The notes: generated by a model not told the origin, from the letters alone. A stretch of 60,566 bases of DNA from an uncultured Verrucomicrobiota bacterium (GCA_903904685.1 CAIVDS010000043.1:1-60566); one strand, 5' to 3'. Positions 27,076 through 36,028 are shown, numbered from the stretch's first letter. Numbers and translations: made by a program.

Positions 27076-28206
27076 ATGTCCCTTTACTCCAACCAACCCC
27101 TCCGCCCAAAGTGGGGCGGGACCCTCACCGGGCGCGAGCGTTTCCGTCGCCAGATGCACCACCAGCCTGTGGACCGCTGCTTCAACATGGAGTTCGGCTA
27201 CTGGGAAGACAACTTCAAGCTCTGGCCGATGTTCCGCGACCACGGCATCACCAACAACGCCGACGCCGACATTTTCCTTAACTTCGACCGCACCGTCAGC
27301 CTCTGGGCGCCGTGGATGCTCCCGGGCTTCCCGTGTGAGGAAATTTCGCGCACCGCCACCACGCGCATCATGCGCAACAGTGACGGACTCCTCGGCGAGG
27401 TGCCGCTCGACGGCCACGACACCATTCCCCATTATATAGAGGCTACCGTCAAAACGCCCGGCGATTGGGCCCGTGTGAAGGCCGAGCGTTTCAACCGCGA
27501 CCACCCTGACCGCAAGCCCGACATCGCCGCCCTCCTTCGCGAGCATCCGGCTGACCGCGATTACCCTGTCGGGATCTGGACTAGCTCGATGATCGGCAAG
27601 GCGCGCGACATGCTCACCGTCGAGGGTCTGGCCTACGCGGTTTTCGACTACCCTGAGATGGTCGAGGACATCGTCGAGACTTCATGCCTCCTCGTGGAGG
27701 ACTTCCTTGATGCCGTTCTGCCACACATGCAGGTAGACTATGCGTTCGGCTGGGAGGATATTTGCTACAAAAGCGGTCCGCTCGTCTCAGTCGGATTTTT
27801 CCGCGACGTGGTCGTGCCGCGTTACAAGCGTATCAGCGCCAAGCTCCGCGCCCACGGTGTGGACATTTGGTGGATTGATTGCGACGGCGACGTGCGGCCT
27901 CTCATCCCCCACTTCCTCGAAGGCGGGGTGAACACCATGTTTCCATGGGAGGTCAACGGCTCCGGCCATCCTGGCGAATCGCTTGACCGCTGGGGTCCGG
28001 AGCTGCGGATCATGGGCGGCGTGGACAAAATGGTTCTCGGGAGCACCCGCGCCGATATCCGTAGCTGGCTCGAATCCCTCGCCCCCTACGTGGAGAGAGG
28101 CGGGTTCATCCCTTTCTGCGACCACCGCTGCCCGCCCAATGTCGATCCCGACGACTACGTCTACTATCTCGACCTCAAGGAAAAACTCTTCGGCTTGCGC
28201 GGCTGA
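27076..28206 (+). CDS. Uroporphyrinogen-decarboxylase-like (URO-D superfamily) protein
   Basis: 376 aa with a URO-D/methyltransferase fold: opening 'GRERFRRQMHHQPVDRCFNMEFGYW', middle 'VDYAFGWEDICYKSGPLVSVGFFRDVVVPRYKRI', ending 'ERGGFIPFCDHRCPPNVDPDDYVYYLDLKEKLFG'. The C-terminal C-D-H-R-C-P-P segment is reminiscent of zinc-binding cysteines in corrinoid methyltransferases (MtaA/CmuA), though this is inference. It is not the haem-pathway HemE, which has a different N-terminus. Start at ATG 27076. Neighbours are anSME upstream and a secreted protein downstream; substrate unknown. Confidence 0.75.
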   Translation: MSLYSNQPLRPKWGGTLTGRERFRRQMHHQPVDRCFNMEFGYWEDNFKLWPMFRDHGITNNADADIFLNFDRTVSLWAPWMLPGFPCEEISRTATTRIMRNSDGLLGEVPLDGHDTIPHYIEATVKTPGDWARVKAERFNRDHPDRKPDIAALLREHPADRDYPVGIWTSSMIGKARDMLTVEGLAYAVFDYPEMVEDIVETSCLLVEDFLDAVLPHMQVDYAFGWEDICYKSGPLVSVGFFRDVVVPRYKRISAKLRAHGVDIWWIDCDGDVRPLIPHFLEGGVNTMFPWEVNGSGHPGESLDRWGPELRIMGGVDKMVLGSTRADIRSWLESLAPYVERGGFIPFCDHRCPPNVDPDDYVYYLDLKEKLFGLRG

Positions 28207-28303
28207 ATGCAGCTTGTTGGAGCGGCGCGCCATAACGTGCGGAACATGGTTGTCCTTGGAGAGAAGGGAGCCGTGTGCTCCATTCCATGGCATGGTGGAG
28301 TTT

Positions 28304-29386
28304 ATGGCGCGTTTGCTCCCAAGTTTATCTATCGGAGGCTTCCTATCTCCTAGATGGATGTTGCGCATGGGGTTTATCCTGTGGGGCGCATCTTTTCTGT
28401 CGGCTGATTCGTTTACCCGTCCGTTCAGCGCGGACTCTGTATGGAACCGTCCAATTCCGGAGAAGGCGGCTTATGAGAACGTCCCAAGCATCGGTAAAAT
28501 TTACGGTGGCATCAATTGGAACGATCGCTGGACCACCTTCGTCTACAAGACAGATGCGCAGTCGCGCAAGGCGAGGCTCTTCATTCACCCGCCTACGCTC
28601 TGGAGTCAGCGACATTCGGAGGCGGTTGCACCCACTGGCAACTCTGACGCGATCGAGGAAAAACTCAGGGCCGCCTCCGCGCCCCGAAACGGGTTTCCTG
28701 CGAACTTCTATTCTACGACCGTCCGATCCCCGCCGGGAAAGCGCACGTTTCCGTCCGCCGTTCAAGCTATCCACACGGCCTGGCGTAGCGAAATTGTCGT
28801 GCCCGTTACGCCGTTTTCACCCTCTCCCGACACGGATGGCCACCTCGCGATCTGGCAGCCCGACGGCAGGGTTCTCGAAGTCTATTGCGCGGTTGTCTGT
28901 AAAAATGGCGACGTCATCGGCACGATGGCGAGTTTCACCGATCCGTCGGGCGACGGATCGGGCCTCGCGAACGGCCGCTGCGCGAGCCTGATCCCAAATT
29001 TCGCCGGCCTTATCCGGAGGGGGGAGGTCGCCTCGGGCTCCATTGGGCATGCGCTCGCCTGCACGTTTCCAGCAGCGCTGCTGGCTTGCGAGGCGGTTTA
29101 TCCGGCCGTGGCCTTCGACATGAATGACGGTTACAAAGGCACGGTTCCGATGGGCTCTCTGCTCGCCCTGCCTCCTTCCACCGACCTGTCCTCGCTAAAT
29201 CTTTCTCCTGCCGCCATGGTGATCGCGCGCGCGGCGCAACGCTATGGAATCTACGTCGTGGATCGCGGCGGCGACGGCCTGACTCTCAAGGCTGATCAAG
29301 ATGCTGCGGATGCGGTGACCCCTGAAATCCGCAACGATCTCTACAAAATCGTGCGCGCCTTAAAACTCGTCCATGGATCGCGGTAG
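28304..29386 (+). CDS. Secreted protein of unknown function
   Basis: Up to 360 aa. The mature part begins near SADSFTRPFSADSVWNRPIP. It then has TDGHLAIWQPDGRVLEVYCAV, DPSGDGSGLANGRCASLIPNFAGLIRRGEV, SGSIGHALACTFP, and RAAQRYGIYVVDRGGDGLTLKADQD. I recall similar 'DGH', 'HAL' and 'RALQxYGxYVVDxGG' blocks in exported proteins of actinobacteria and proteobacteria whose function is not known. Three in-frame ATGs are possible (28292, 28304, 28358); 28358 gives the shortest and cleanest signal peptide (MLRMGFILWGASFLSADS), while 28304 has a nearby GGTGGAG. Confidence 0.65.
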   Translation: MARLLPSLSIGGFLSPRWMLRMGFILWGASFLSADSFTRPFSADSVWNRPIPEKAAYENVPSIGKIYGGINWNDRWTTFVYKTDAQSRKARLFIHPPTLWSQRHSEAVAPTGNSDAIEEKLRAASAPRNGFPANFYSTTVRSPPGKRTFPSAVQAIHTAWRSEIVVPVTPFSPSPDTDGHLAIWQPDGRVLEVYCAVVCKNGDVIGTMASFTDPSGDGSGLANGRCASLIPNFAGLIRRGEVASGSIGHALACTFPAALLACEAVYPAVAFDMNDGYKGTVPMGSLLALPPSTDLSSLNLSPAAMVIARAAQRYGIYVVDRGGDGLTLKADQDAADAVTPEIRNDLYKIVRALKLVHGSR

Positions 29387-29551
29387 AGTGATCTCGCTGT
29401 GATTAAAATCCGCCGGTGGATGCCATGTGGGTAACGGGTGCGCGCACACATCCACCGGCACGGTGCCCTCGTGACCCCGCGAGAGCAACCTGCTCGTGGA
29501 GATCGTGTCGGACGGCAGAGGCCGGTGCGGGTGTCCGGGAATGAGTGCCCT

Positions 29552-30403
29552 TCAGCATTCGCCGGGCAGCGGCGGCGGCCTGGGGCCGCGGGGCTGGTTA
29601 CGGAATTCGCTTGGCGTCAGACCGGCGAGCGTGGCGAAGCGGGTGCAAAAATAGCGTTCATTTTGGAAACCGCACTGCTCTGCCACCGCCTTGAGCGGTA
29701 GGCGCGAGTGCCGGAGCAGTTCCTTGGCGCGTTCGATGCGGATGCGGGTGAGGGCCTGGTTGATGCCGGATCCCTCGCGTTTTTGGAAAAGGTGGCGCAG
29801 GTAATCCTCGCTCACGCCGACATGCACGGCGACCGCCGCCACATCCGGCATGGTGGCGAAGTGTTCACGGAGGTATTGCCGGGCTTTTTGCAGGTAGACG
29901 GATTGCAGGTCGCCCGCCTGATCGCGGATGCTGGCGGCAACGTGGAGGCGCAGCAGGAGGGCCGTCACCCGCAGGTCGAGCACCGCTCCGAGGGACGCGT
30001 CGGTTTGCGGTGGCGTGCGCGAGAGGGACCAGAATTCTTCGCCGACGTAGGGATCGGAAACGGGGGGATAATAGGCGGCGGGTGGAAAGAGCTTCGCCAC
30101 GGGCGCAGGCACCTGCACGTGGACGCATACGTCGGCGCCGGGTTGGTTGGGCGTTTGGTCGTGGGCCACGTGGGCGGAGTAGAGAACCACGCCGCCGGCG
30201 CCGTAGCTGAGCGTAGTGCCGTCGGCCAGGCTGGTCGCGCCCTGGCCGGTCGGGTGGTAGACCAGTTCGATGACCGCATGGTCGTGCATGGGGCAGGGGC
30301 GCAGGGTGGTTTCCTGCGACCAAGCGCAGACAAACTTGAGCGGGGTGGTGCCGCGCAGCAACTGCAGGGCGCTGGATGATGAGTGGGAGCCGTTTCTTGG
30401 CAT
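29552..30403 (-). CDS. AraC-family transcriptional regulator
   Basis: 283 aa. N-terminal cupin-like sensing domain (MHDHAVIELVYHPTGQGATSLADGTTLSYGAGGVVLYSAHVAHDQ). The C-terminal pair of helix-turn-helix motifs spans about 180-275 (YLREHFATMPDVAAVAVHVGVSEDYLRHLFQKREG; PLKAVAEQCGFQNERYFCTRFATLAGLTPSEFR). Such regulators typically sense small sugars. It is divergent from the MDR/Gfo-Idh pair with a 127-bp spacer, so it most likely controls that pair and perhaps the glycosidase operon beyond. Confidence 0.9.
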   Translation of the reverse strand: MPRNGSHSSSSALQLLRGTTPLKFVCAWSQETTLRPCPMHDHAVIELVYHPTGQGATSLADGTTLSYGAGGVVLYSAHVAHDQTPNQPGADVCVHVQVPAPVAKLFPPAAYYPPVSDPYVGEEFWSLSRTPPQTDASLGAVLDLRVTALLLRLHVAASIRDQAGDLQSVYLQKARQYLREHFATMPDVAAVAVHVGVSEDYLRHLFQKREGSGINQALTRIRIERAKELLRHSRLPLKAVAEQCGFQNERYFCTRFATLAGLTPSEFRNQPRGPRPPPLPGEC

Positions 30404-30460
30404 TCGCAGGATTCAGTTTCGCGAAAATCATAGCGTGGGCAAAACGCAAATGAGTAAAAT

Positions 30461-30486
30461 AGCCGAAAAGTGGAATAAACAGCCGA
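30461..30486 (+). promoter_or_regulatory. Candidate AraC-type operator half-sites
   Basis: AGCCGA occurs at 30461-30466 and 30481-30486, exactly 20 bases apart in the same orientation, inside the 127-bp regulator/target spacer. Direct repeats at about two helical turns are the usual arrangement for AraC-family dimers. No experimental or comparative support. Confidence 0.3.
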
Positions 30487-30530
30487 TTCGTTCATTTGCC
30501 TGAAGGATGGCAGAGGATCACCAAAAGGTG

Positions 30531-31586
30531 ATGAATAAAAAATATCCCGCCGTTGTTTTTACCGCCCCGAATGAAGTCGCCGTTGGCAGCGTCGAACGCG
30601 CCGTCTGCGGCCCCACTGAAATTGTCATTCGCACACGCTACTCGATGATTTCCCCTGGCACCGAACTGCGTATGCTGGCCGGTCACTATGGCGCCGGTGA
30701 CAAATTCCCCTACGTGCCCGGCTACAGTTCGGTGGGGGAAGTCATCGACGTCGGCGCCGGCGCCAAGGGCTGGCGCGTGGGCGATCTGGTGAGCGCACGC
30801 AACACCCAGCCGTTTGCCGATGCACGAGCGCTCTGGGGCGCACACAGCGCGGTCAAAGTGCTCTCAACCACGGATACCGACCGGCCGGTACTGTTGCCGG
30901 CAGGCGTGGATTTATTGACCTACGTTTTGTGTGAAATCGGTGCCATCCCGCTGCGCGGGATTGAGGCCGCCGCTCCCAAGCCCGGCGAAACCGCCATTGT
31001 GGTCGGACAGGGCCTGATAGGTGCGCTCGCCGCCGCATGGCTGGTGCGCGCTGGCTGTCGCGTGGCGGTGGTTGACTTCGAGGAAAGCCGGCTCGAACGC
31101 GCTCGTCGCAACGGTGTGGCGTTCACCGTGTCGCCGGCCGATCCCGATCTGAAGGAACGGCTGAAGGTCTTTACGAACGGCGGCGCCGACATCGTGGTCG
31201 AGGCCTCGGGCTCGACGCCAGGCGTGGAACTGGCTCGTTCGCTGTTGCGCCGCAAACCGCAGAACTACTCGCCCGAGTACACGGTGGAGCCGATTATGTT
31301 TTACGGCGGCGACTGGCCGCGGCTGGTGTTCCAAGCGAACTACCTGGAGACCATGCCGTGGAATCCCGACCACACGGCGCCCGGCGAGGGGGTCATCATC
31401 ATCACGCCGCGTGATCGCGGAACGGAGGAGCGTCAACGCGTGGTCGAACACGTGCGAGCCGGTCGCTTCAATGCGAAGGATTTCATCGATGCCATCATTC
31501 CCTACGACCGTGCACCCGAGGCGTATGCTGGCCTCAAAGCGCGCAAGTTGTTTTCTGCGGTGATCGACTGGAAAGGAGCTGTGTAA
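30531..31586 (+). CDS. MDR-family dehydrogenase without the catalytic zinc ligands
   Basis: 351 aa. Medium-chain dehydrogenase fold with the Rossmann segment AIVVGQGLIGALAAAWLVRAGCRVAVVDFEESR. At the zinc site, the usual Cys is replaced in YSMISPGTELRML and the usual GHE is PGYSSVGEVIDVG. This 'ISPGTE' subgroup (BchC-like and sugar-pathway proteins) is probably not a classical zinc alcohol dehydrogenase. Start taken at ATG 30531 (MNKKYPAVVF) rather than the in-frame ATG at 30507. The stop overlaps the Gfo/Idh start by one base (TAATG), so the two are translationally coupled. Confidence 0.8.
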   Translation: MNKKYPAVVFTAPNEVAVGSVERAVCGPTEIVIRTRYSMISPGTELRMLAGHYGAGDKFPYVPGYSSVGEVIDVGAGAKGWRVGDLVSARNTQPFADARALWGAHSAVKVLSTTDTDRPVLLPAGVDLLTYVLCEIGAIPLRGIEAAAPKPGETAIVVGQGLIGALAAAWLVRAGCRVAVVDFEESRLERARRNGVAFTVSPADPDLKERLKVFTNGGADIVVEASGSTPGVELARSLLRRKPQNYSPEYTVEPIMFYGGDWPRLVFQANYLETMPWNPDHTAPGEGVIIITPRDRGTEERQRVVEHVRAGRFNAKDFIDAIIPYDRAPEAYAGLKARKLFSAVIDWKGAV

Positions 31587-32614
31587 TGAGCAAGGCTCTG
31601 CGTGCGGTCATCATTGGTTGCGGGCCGGGCGGCAAAGGCCGTGCGGGTTGCCACTCCATAGGCTACGCCCATGGGCTGAGCATGCGGCGCAGCGGCGGAC
31701 GCGTGGCGCTCGTCGCTGCGGCGACGCGCACACCGCTCAACGCAGCGACGTTCGCGGCGGAGTTTCCCGAGGCGAAGATGTATGCGAACTATCGAGAGAT
31801 GCTCGCGGTGGAGAAACCCGGCTGGGTGAGCGTGTGCGCCTTCCCTCCGGATCGCGAGACGATGGTCATGGATGCGCTGGCGGCGGGCGCAAAAATCATC
31901 TGGGCGGAAAAACCCTTTGCTCTCAACGGGGCCTCGGCCCGCCGTATGATGGCGGCGGCGAAAACTTGCGGGGCTCGCATCTTTGTCAATTTCCAACGTC
32001 GCTACGGGGCGCCGTTTGAAGCGGCTTACGATGCGATTCACACGGGGAAAATCGGGAAACTGCGCTCGGCGCACGTGGTCCATCCGGGCACGGGGTTTAT
32101 CAACTTCGGCCCGCACTTGATCGACGTGGCCACCGGTTGGCTGGCGCCGCGGAAGCCGGCGCACGCCTTTGCGGCCATTCGTTGGTCGGCGACGGAGAAA
32201 TACCAGGGTGTACCGATTGAGGAGCAGTTGCTGGGCACGGTGCATTTCGACGACGGCAGCCGGTTGGTGGTCGAATCGGGCGCGCAGGCGGCGACGCGTT
32301 CGTCGATTTTGCGAGCGGATGGAGATCAGGGTTTCGTGGAGTTCGTGCTGAATCCGGAGCCGGGAGAAACCGGCTTCCTGCGCGGGCGCGGGGTTGATGG
32401 CGTGATCTCGTGCAAGGTGGACAATGAAAATTTCCACCACGAAACAGTCGAAACTAATCTATATTTCGACCGACAGTTGATCGATATGGTGCGGGCGCAT
32501 GAGACCAAGACGGGCTCGCGCGTCGATGTTGAGCACGCGCTTCCCGGCATCGAAATTCTGGAAGCCATGGAGAGATCGGCGCGAGAGAACCGCGTCGTGT
32601 CCTGGCCGCTTTGA
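31586..32614 (+). CDS. Gfo/Idh/MocA family oxidoreductase
   Basis: 342 aa. N-terminal NAD(P)-binding Rossmann domain (AVIIGCGPGGKGRAGCH), the family motif AEKPFALNG near residue 110, and the C-terminal alpha/beta sugar-binding domain with FNFGPHLID-like 'INFGPHLIDVATGWL', the usual position of the catalytic His. Such enzymes oxidise or reduce hydroxyls of sugars, inositols or their derivatives. Coupled to the MDR gene; convergent with the GH26-like gene 26 bases downstream. Confidence 0.88.
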   Translation: MSKALRAVIIGCGPGGKGRAGCHSIGYAHGLSMRRSGGRVALVAAATRTPLNAATFAAEFPEAKMYANYREMLAVEKPGWVSVCAFPPDRETMVMDALAAGAKIIWAEKPFALNGASARRMMAAAKTCGARIFVNFQRRYGAPFEAAYDAIHTGKIGKLRSAHVVHPGTGFINFGPHLIDVATGWLAPRKPAHAFAAIRWSATEKYQGVPIEEQLLGTVHFDDGSRLVVESGAQAATRSSILRADGDQGFVEFVLNPEPGETGFLRGRGVDGVISCKVDNENFHHETVETNLYFDRQLIDMVRAHETKTGSRVDVEHALPGIEILEAMERSARENRVVSWPL

Positions 32615-32640
32615 GCGTGCGGCTGCCGTCTCCGATCGTC

Positions 32641-33717
32641 CTAGGGTAGGAAGTCCAGGTCGCGGAAAAGGGACGGCGAGGCATGCAGCCAGGCCGGAGA
32701 GGAAACCGTCTCCAGCCAGCGGGCTTTTAGGTCGGGGTTGGCCTGGATACGGGAGTCACCCCAGTAACCTTGGCGGTAGGGCCAAGCCCACATGAGCTGG
32801 CTGTCCCAATCGACGTTGATGTAGGCGATGATTTTAATCACGTCGGCGTTTTTTTCAATATAGGCGAAGAAGGGAGCATACCACTCGGCCCAAATTTTCT
32901 CGGGTGTTTTGGTTTGTGGATCCTTACCTTTTGAGAGGCTGCGCTTAGTGAGTTTGGTGAGATCGTAGCCTTGCGGTGCGGATTCGCAGACCATGACGGG
33001 TTTCCCGTGTGCGCGGGCGAAGGCGAGCAGCTTGTCGGTCAACTCGATCTGCTTCGGCGTGCTAAGAAACCACGAGTAGCCGGCCCAATCGACCACGTCG
33101 TCGCCCGGATACCAGTCGTTGATGTCCTTTTTCTGGTAGCCGTTGACGGGCGACGTACAGGACTGCCAGACGAAGGCGCAGTTGGTGACTTCGAGACGAC
33201 GGAAAATCGAGACGATGCGGCGGAACGCCTCCTTGTAGGCGGGCGGATCATAGTGGTTCCACGAGCCGTCGAATTCGTAGCCGATGCGCAGGAACACGGG
33301 CCGACGCGCGGCCTTGATCCAGCGCGCCAGCATTTCGACGCGGTCGTCCTCATCGCCGGCTGCGATCTTTTTTTCTTGATCGACGATGTGCAGGCCGATC
33401 GCGAGCACCGAGTGGGCGTAGAGCGGATTGTCCACGATGCCTTGAGCGGAGACGTCGCCAGACCACAGGTTGACCTTGGAGGTGAGGCCCCAGAGTCGAG
33501 GTAGGCTGACATAAGTGGTCACGCCTCCCGGTTTGAGGTCGAAGTGGTTGCTGTAGCCGTCGTTGTTGGGGGCTGCGAAACCTCCGATGGCACCGAGGTC
33601 CTGGCCGATGATGAGCAGGCGTTTGTCCGCCGGTGGTTCAAACAGGGCACGGGCGTGGAGGAGGAAGCTAGGGAGGAAGACCAATAAACCCAACGCGGCG
33701 AGGCGCAGTGGTCTCAT
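32641..33717 (-). CDS. GH26-like secreted glycoside hydrolase
   Basis: 358 aa with a signal peptide (MRPLRLAALGLLVFLPSFLLHARA). A (beta/alpha)8-type sequence with RPVFLRIGYEFDGSWNHYDP, where the Glu matches the acid/base position of GH26 and related clan A enzymes, and GKPVMVCESAPQGYD with the candidate nucleophile Glu. Also VVDWAGYSWF and a C-terminal WAWPYRQGYWGDSRIQ. GH26 enzymes are mostly beta-mannanases; other specificities cannot be excluded. Start overlaps the DUF998 stop by 4 bases (ATGA), so the genes are coupled. Confidence 0.72.
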   Translation of the reverse strand: MRPLRLAALGLLVFLPSFLLHARALFEPPADKRLLIIGQDLGAIGGFAAPNNDGYSNHFDLKPGGVTTYVSLPRLWGLTSKVNLWSGDVSAQGIVDNPLYAHSVLAIGLHIVDQEKKIAAGDEDDRVEMLARWIKAARRPVFLRIGYEFDGSWNHYDPPAYKEAFRRIVSIFRRLEVTNCAFVWQSCTSPVNGYQKKDINDWYPGDDVVDWAGYSWFLSTPKQIELTDKLLAFARAHGKPVMVCESAPQGYDLTKLTKRSLSKGKDPQTKTPEKIWAEWYAPFFAYIEKNADVIKIIAYINVDWDSQLMWAWPYRQGYWGDSRIQANPDLKARWLETVSSPAWLHASPSLFRDLDFLP

Positions 33718-34388
33718 GATGATTTTGGCCGAGGGCGACGCAGGTGAACCAAAGCCATGAGTATCCAGACGCAGAACGAAGCGACCACGCACCATTCGAG
33801 CACGGCGATGTCCCAGACGGCCGGTCTCTGAAAATCCTTCGGAGCTTTGAACGCCCCGTTCAGGAATCCCACCAGCGCGGTGATGAGCACAGTAAGAAAA
33901 AGCGCGGCCATCAATGCCGACACGATGCCGGAGAGCAGAAGGCCCGGTGTCTGCCTGAAGGAGTATTTCCGCCAGAGCCCCACCGTGAAAACCAGCGTGG
34001 TGGCCAGCCAGCCCCAGAAAAACAGCATGGCTCCCGCGAGGTGCAGCTTGAGGTGGTCCATGGAGACAAACCCCAAGCTGACGGAACCGATCAGGCTGCA
34101 GATTCCTGCGACCAGCGCGAGGCGACGAACCCGGCCGTCGAGGCGTGAAGCCAGTGTATAGACGAGGGGGAACAGTAGCAGGCTGCTGACGACCAGGCAT
34201 AAGTTGAACACGGCGGCCATGTGCGAGGCTTTTTCTGAACCCAGCTCGGAGACGAAGTTGCGCAACGGATTGAACGCCGTGCCGTCGGCATTTTTGAAAT
34301 GGACTGCAGTCCACACGATGCCCGCGGCCAAAACGCCGAGACCGGCCAGGCCTGCGCGAATGATCTTAGTGGTATTGTCTCCGGGCAT
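33714..34388 (-). CDS. DUF998-like membrane protein
   Basis: 224 aa with about six hydrophobic helices: 'LAGLGVLAAGIVWTAVHF', 'FNLCLVVSSLLLFPLVYTLA', 'LALVAGICSLIGSVSLGFV', 'LHLAGAMLFFWGWLATTLVFTVG', 'LLLSGIVSALMAALFLTVLI' and 'VLEWCVVASFCVWILMALV'. 'NFVSELGSEKASHMAAVFN' after helix 1 and 'SMDHLKLHLAGAMLFF' match DUF998. Function unknown. Start at ATG 34386-34388, 26 bases after the alpha-galactosidase. Confidence 0.75.
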   Translation of the reverse strand: MPGDNTTKIIRAGLAGLGVLAAGIVWTAVHFKNADGTAFNPLRNFVSELGSEKASHMAAVFNLCLVVSSLLLFPLVYTLASRLDGRVRRLALVAGICSLIGSVSLGFVSMDHLKLHLAGAMLFFWGWLATTLVFTVGLWRKYSFRQTPGLLLSGIVSALMAALFLTVLITALVGFLNGAFKAPKDFQRPAVWDIAVLEWCVVASFCVWILMALVHLRRPRPKSS

Positions 34389-34414
34389 ATCGGGCGGTTG
34401 AGGGAAGGAGGAGG

Positions 34415-36028
34415 TCAAAGCCACTCGTTCCAGTCGTAGCGGACTTCCTCGCCCTGGAGTTTCCAGTGGCCGGGGACGGCGGTGTCGAACCAGTCGAGCG
34501 GTTCGGCCGGAGGAGAGGGCTTCACGGCGGCGGCGAGGGCGTTGCGAATGGCCTGATTCGTCTCCGCGTCGCAGGCCGCCGGGTCCATGGAGAGGAAAAG
34601 CGGCGTGCCGCTGCGGGCGACGAGATCGAGCCATCGATTTGTCAGCCGCGCTGGTATGTGCGGGCTGATCGGAACGCAGTCGGCATCGGCGGCGAAGAAC
34701 GTGTTTTGCTGAACACTGCGGAAGGCGAGGGTGTTGACGCCCATGCGCCGGGTGCGGTCCCAGTCGGAGGCGGAGGTGTCGTCGCCGATGCGCTGGATGT
34801 CCACGAGGCCGGCGGCGAGGTGCCCGACGGTGTTGCAGCCGATGAGGAGGACATCGGGGCCGGCGGCCTCCCGGATGACACGGTAGAAGGCGGTGAGGAT
34901 TTCTGCGGTTGTGCGGGTGGAGTCGGCGTAGGCCCAGCCGTTGGGCGCGAAGCCGTCGGGAGAACCGGTCATCTCAAACCCCCAGCGACCGGTGACATCG
35001 TAGGAGGAGAAGTCGTGTTTGATCAACTCGTAGCCCCAGTCGCAGATGCGGGCGATGTCGGTGCGGACGAGGTCGAGGACCTCGGGCACGGTCGGGTCCA
35101 TGACGTAGCCGCCCTCGCGAGAGTTTGGCTTGGGGCAGCGGATCTTCCATGCGTCGGGAATGGACGCCTTGGTCTGCAAGGGGCGCATCCAAATGCCGGG
35201 GCGGGCGCCGAGGGCCTTGATCTTGGCGGCGAGGCCGGCCATGTCGGGGAAAAGCGCGTTGCCCTTGTCCCAGGGACCGCCGTTACAGTGGGGGCCGGAT
35301 GGGGCGGACGGCATCTGCCAGCCGTCATCAATGACGGACCACGGACGGACATCGGTGTTTTTCGGATACAGCGCCATGAAGCGGCGGGTCGCCTCGAGGA
35401 TGAGGGCCTCTGAGTTTTTGCCATAGAGCCAATACCAATCATTGTGGCCGATGACCGGCAGGCGGGGCGTGAGGTGGGCGGGATGGAGCGAGGCGCATAG
35501 GGCGCGGGTGGCCTTGAAGGGGGATTCGCCGGGATGGGGCGGACGTTGCACGAGCACGGCGGCGGGAAGCAAACGCTCGCCGGACATTACGCCCACGCCG
35601 CCGGAGCGCAGATCGAGTGTCAGGGTGAGTCCGGTGGAATCGGCCTGCCAGCAGGCGAAAGCCGCACCTCCGGTCATCACGCCATAGCCGGTAGTCCGAC
35701 CTTCGTGATGGGAGAGGAAATACCATGGCATGAGCCGATGCGGGGTTGCGCCACGCCATTCAAGATCGCCGTAGGAACGCTCCCAAGCGTCGCCGAGGAG
35801 GCGCGTGCCGGGGGCGAAGGGGTTGTTCCAACGCAGCACAACCCGGATTAGAGGCACGGTAGTCGTGATAGTAATGGCCGCTCGATGTTCAGCGGTTGGA
35901 AAGAGGGTTACGCGAACGGAACCCTGTTCCCATGCGAGGCCGTTGCGGCAGGCGGACTGCGGACGGGGGTTGTCGCCGGCAAGAATAAAAACGGCGGCTG
36001 GTTGGTCGATAATGTTAGATGAGGACAT
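34415..36028 (-). CDS. Clan-D alpha-galactosidase-like glycoside hydrolase (GH36-type)
   Basis: 537 aa, no signal peptide, so probably cytoplasmic. N-terminal beta-sandwich, then a TIM barrel with the clan-D hallmark SVIDDGWQMPS near residue 230. GARPGIWMRPL follows. The nucleophile aspartate is in LIKHDFSSYD and the acid/base aspartate in IQRIGDDTSASDWDR. Alpha-galactosidase is the most likely activity; related GH36 transferases or alpha-N-acetylgalactosaminidases remain possible. First gene of the minus-strand operon with DUF998 and the GH26-like enzyme, a combination consistent with galactomannan use. Confidence 0.8.
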   Translation of the reverse strand: MSSSNIIDQPAAVFILAGDNPRPQSACRNGLAWEQGSVRVTLFPTAEHRAAITITTTVPLIRVVLRWNNPFAPGTRLLGDAWERSYGDLEWRGATPHRLMPWYFLSHHEGRTTGYGVMTGGAAFACWQADSTGLTLTLDLRSGGVGVMSGERLLPAAVLVQRPPHPGESPFKATRALCASLHPAHLTPRLPVIGHNDWYWLYGKNSEALILEATRRFMALYPKNTDVRPWSVIDDGWQMPSAPSGPHCNGGPWDKGNALFPDMAGLAAKIKALGARPGIWMRPLQTKASIPDAWKIRCPKPNSREGGYVMDPTVPEVLDLVRTDIARICDWGYELIKHDFSSYDVTGRWGFEMTGSPDGFAPNGWAYADSTRTTAEILTAFYRVIREAAGPDVLLIGCNTVGHLAAGLVDIQRIGDDTSASDWDRTRRMGVNTLAFRSVQQNTFFAADADCVPISPHIPARLTNRWLDLVARSGTPLFLSMDPAACDAETNQAIRNALAAAVKPSPPAEPLDWFDTAVPGHWKLQGEEVRYDWNEWL

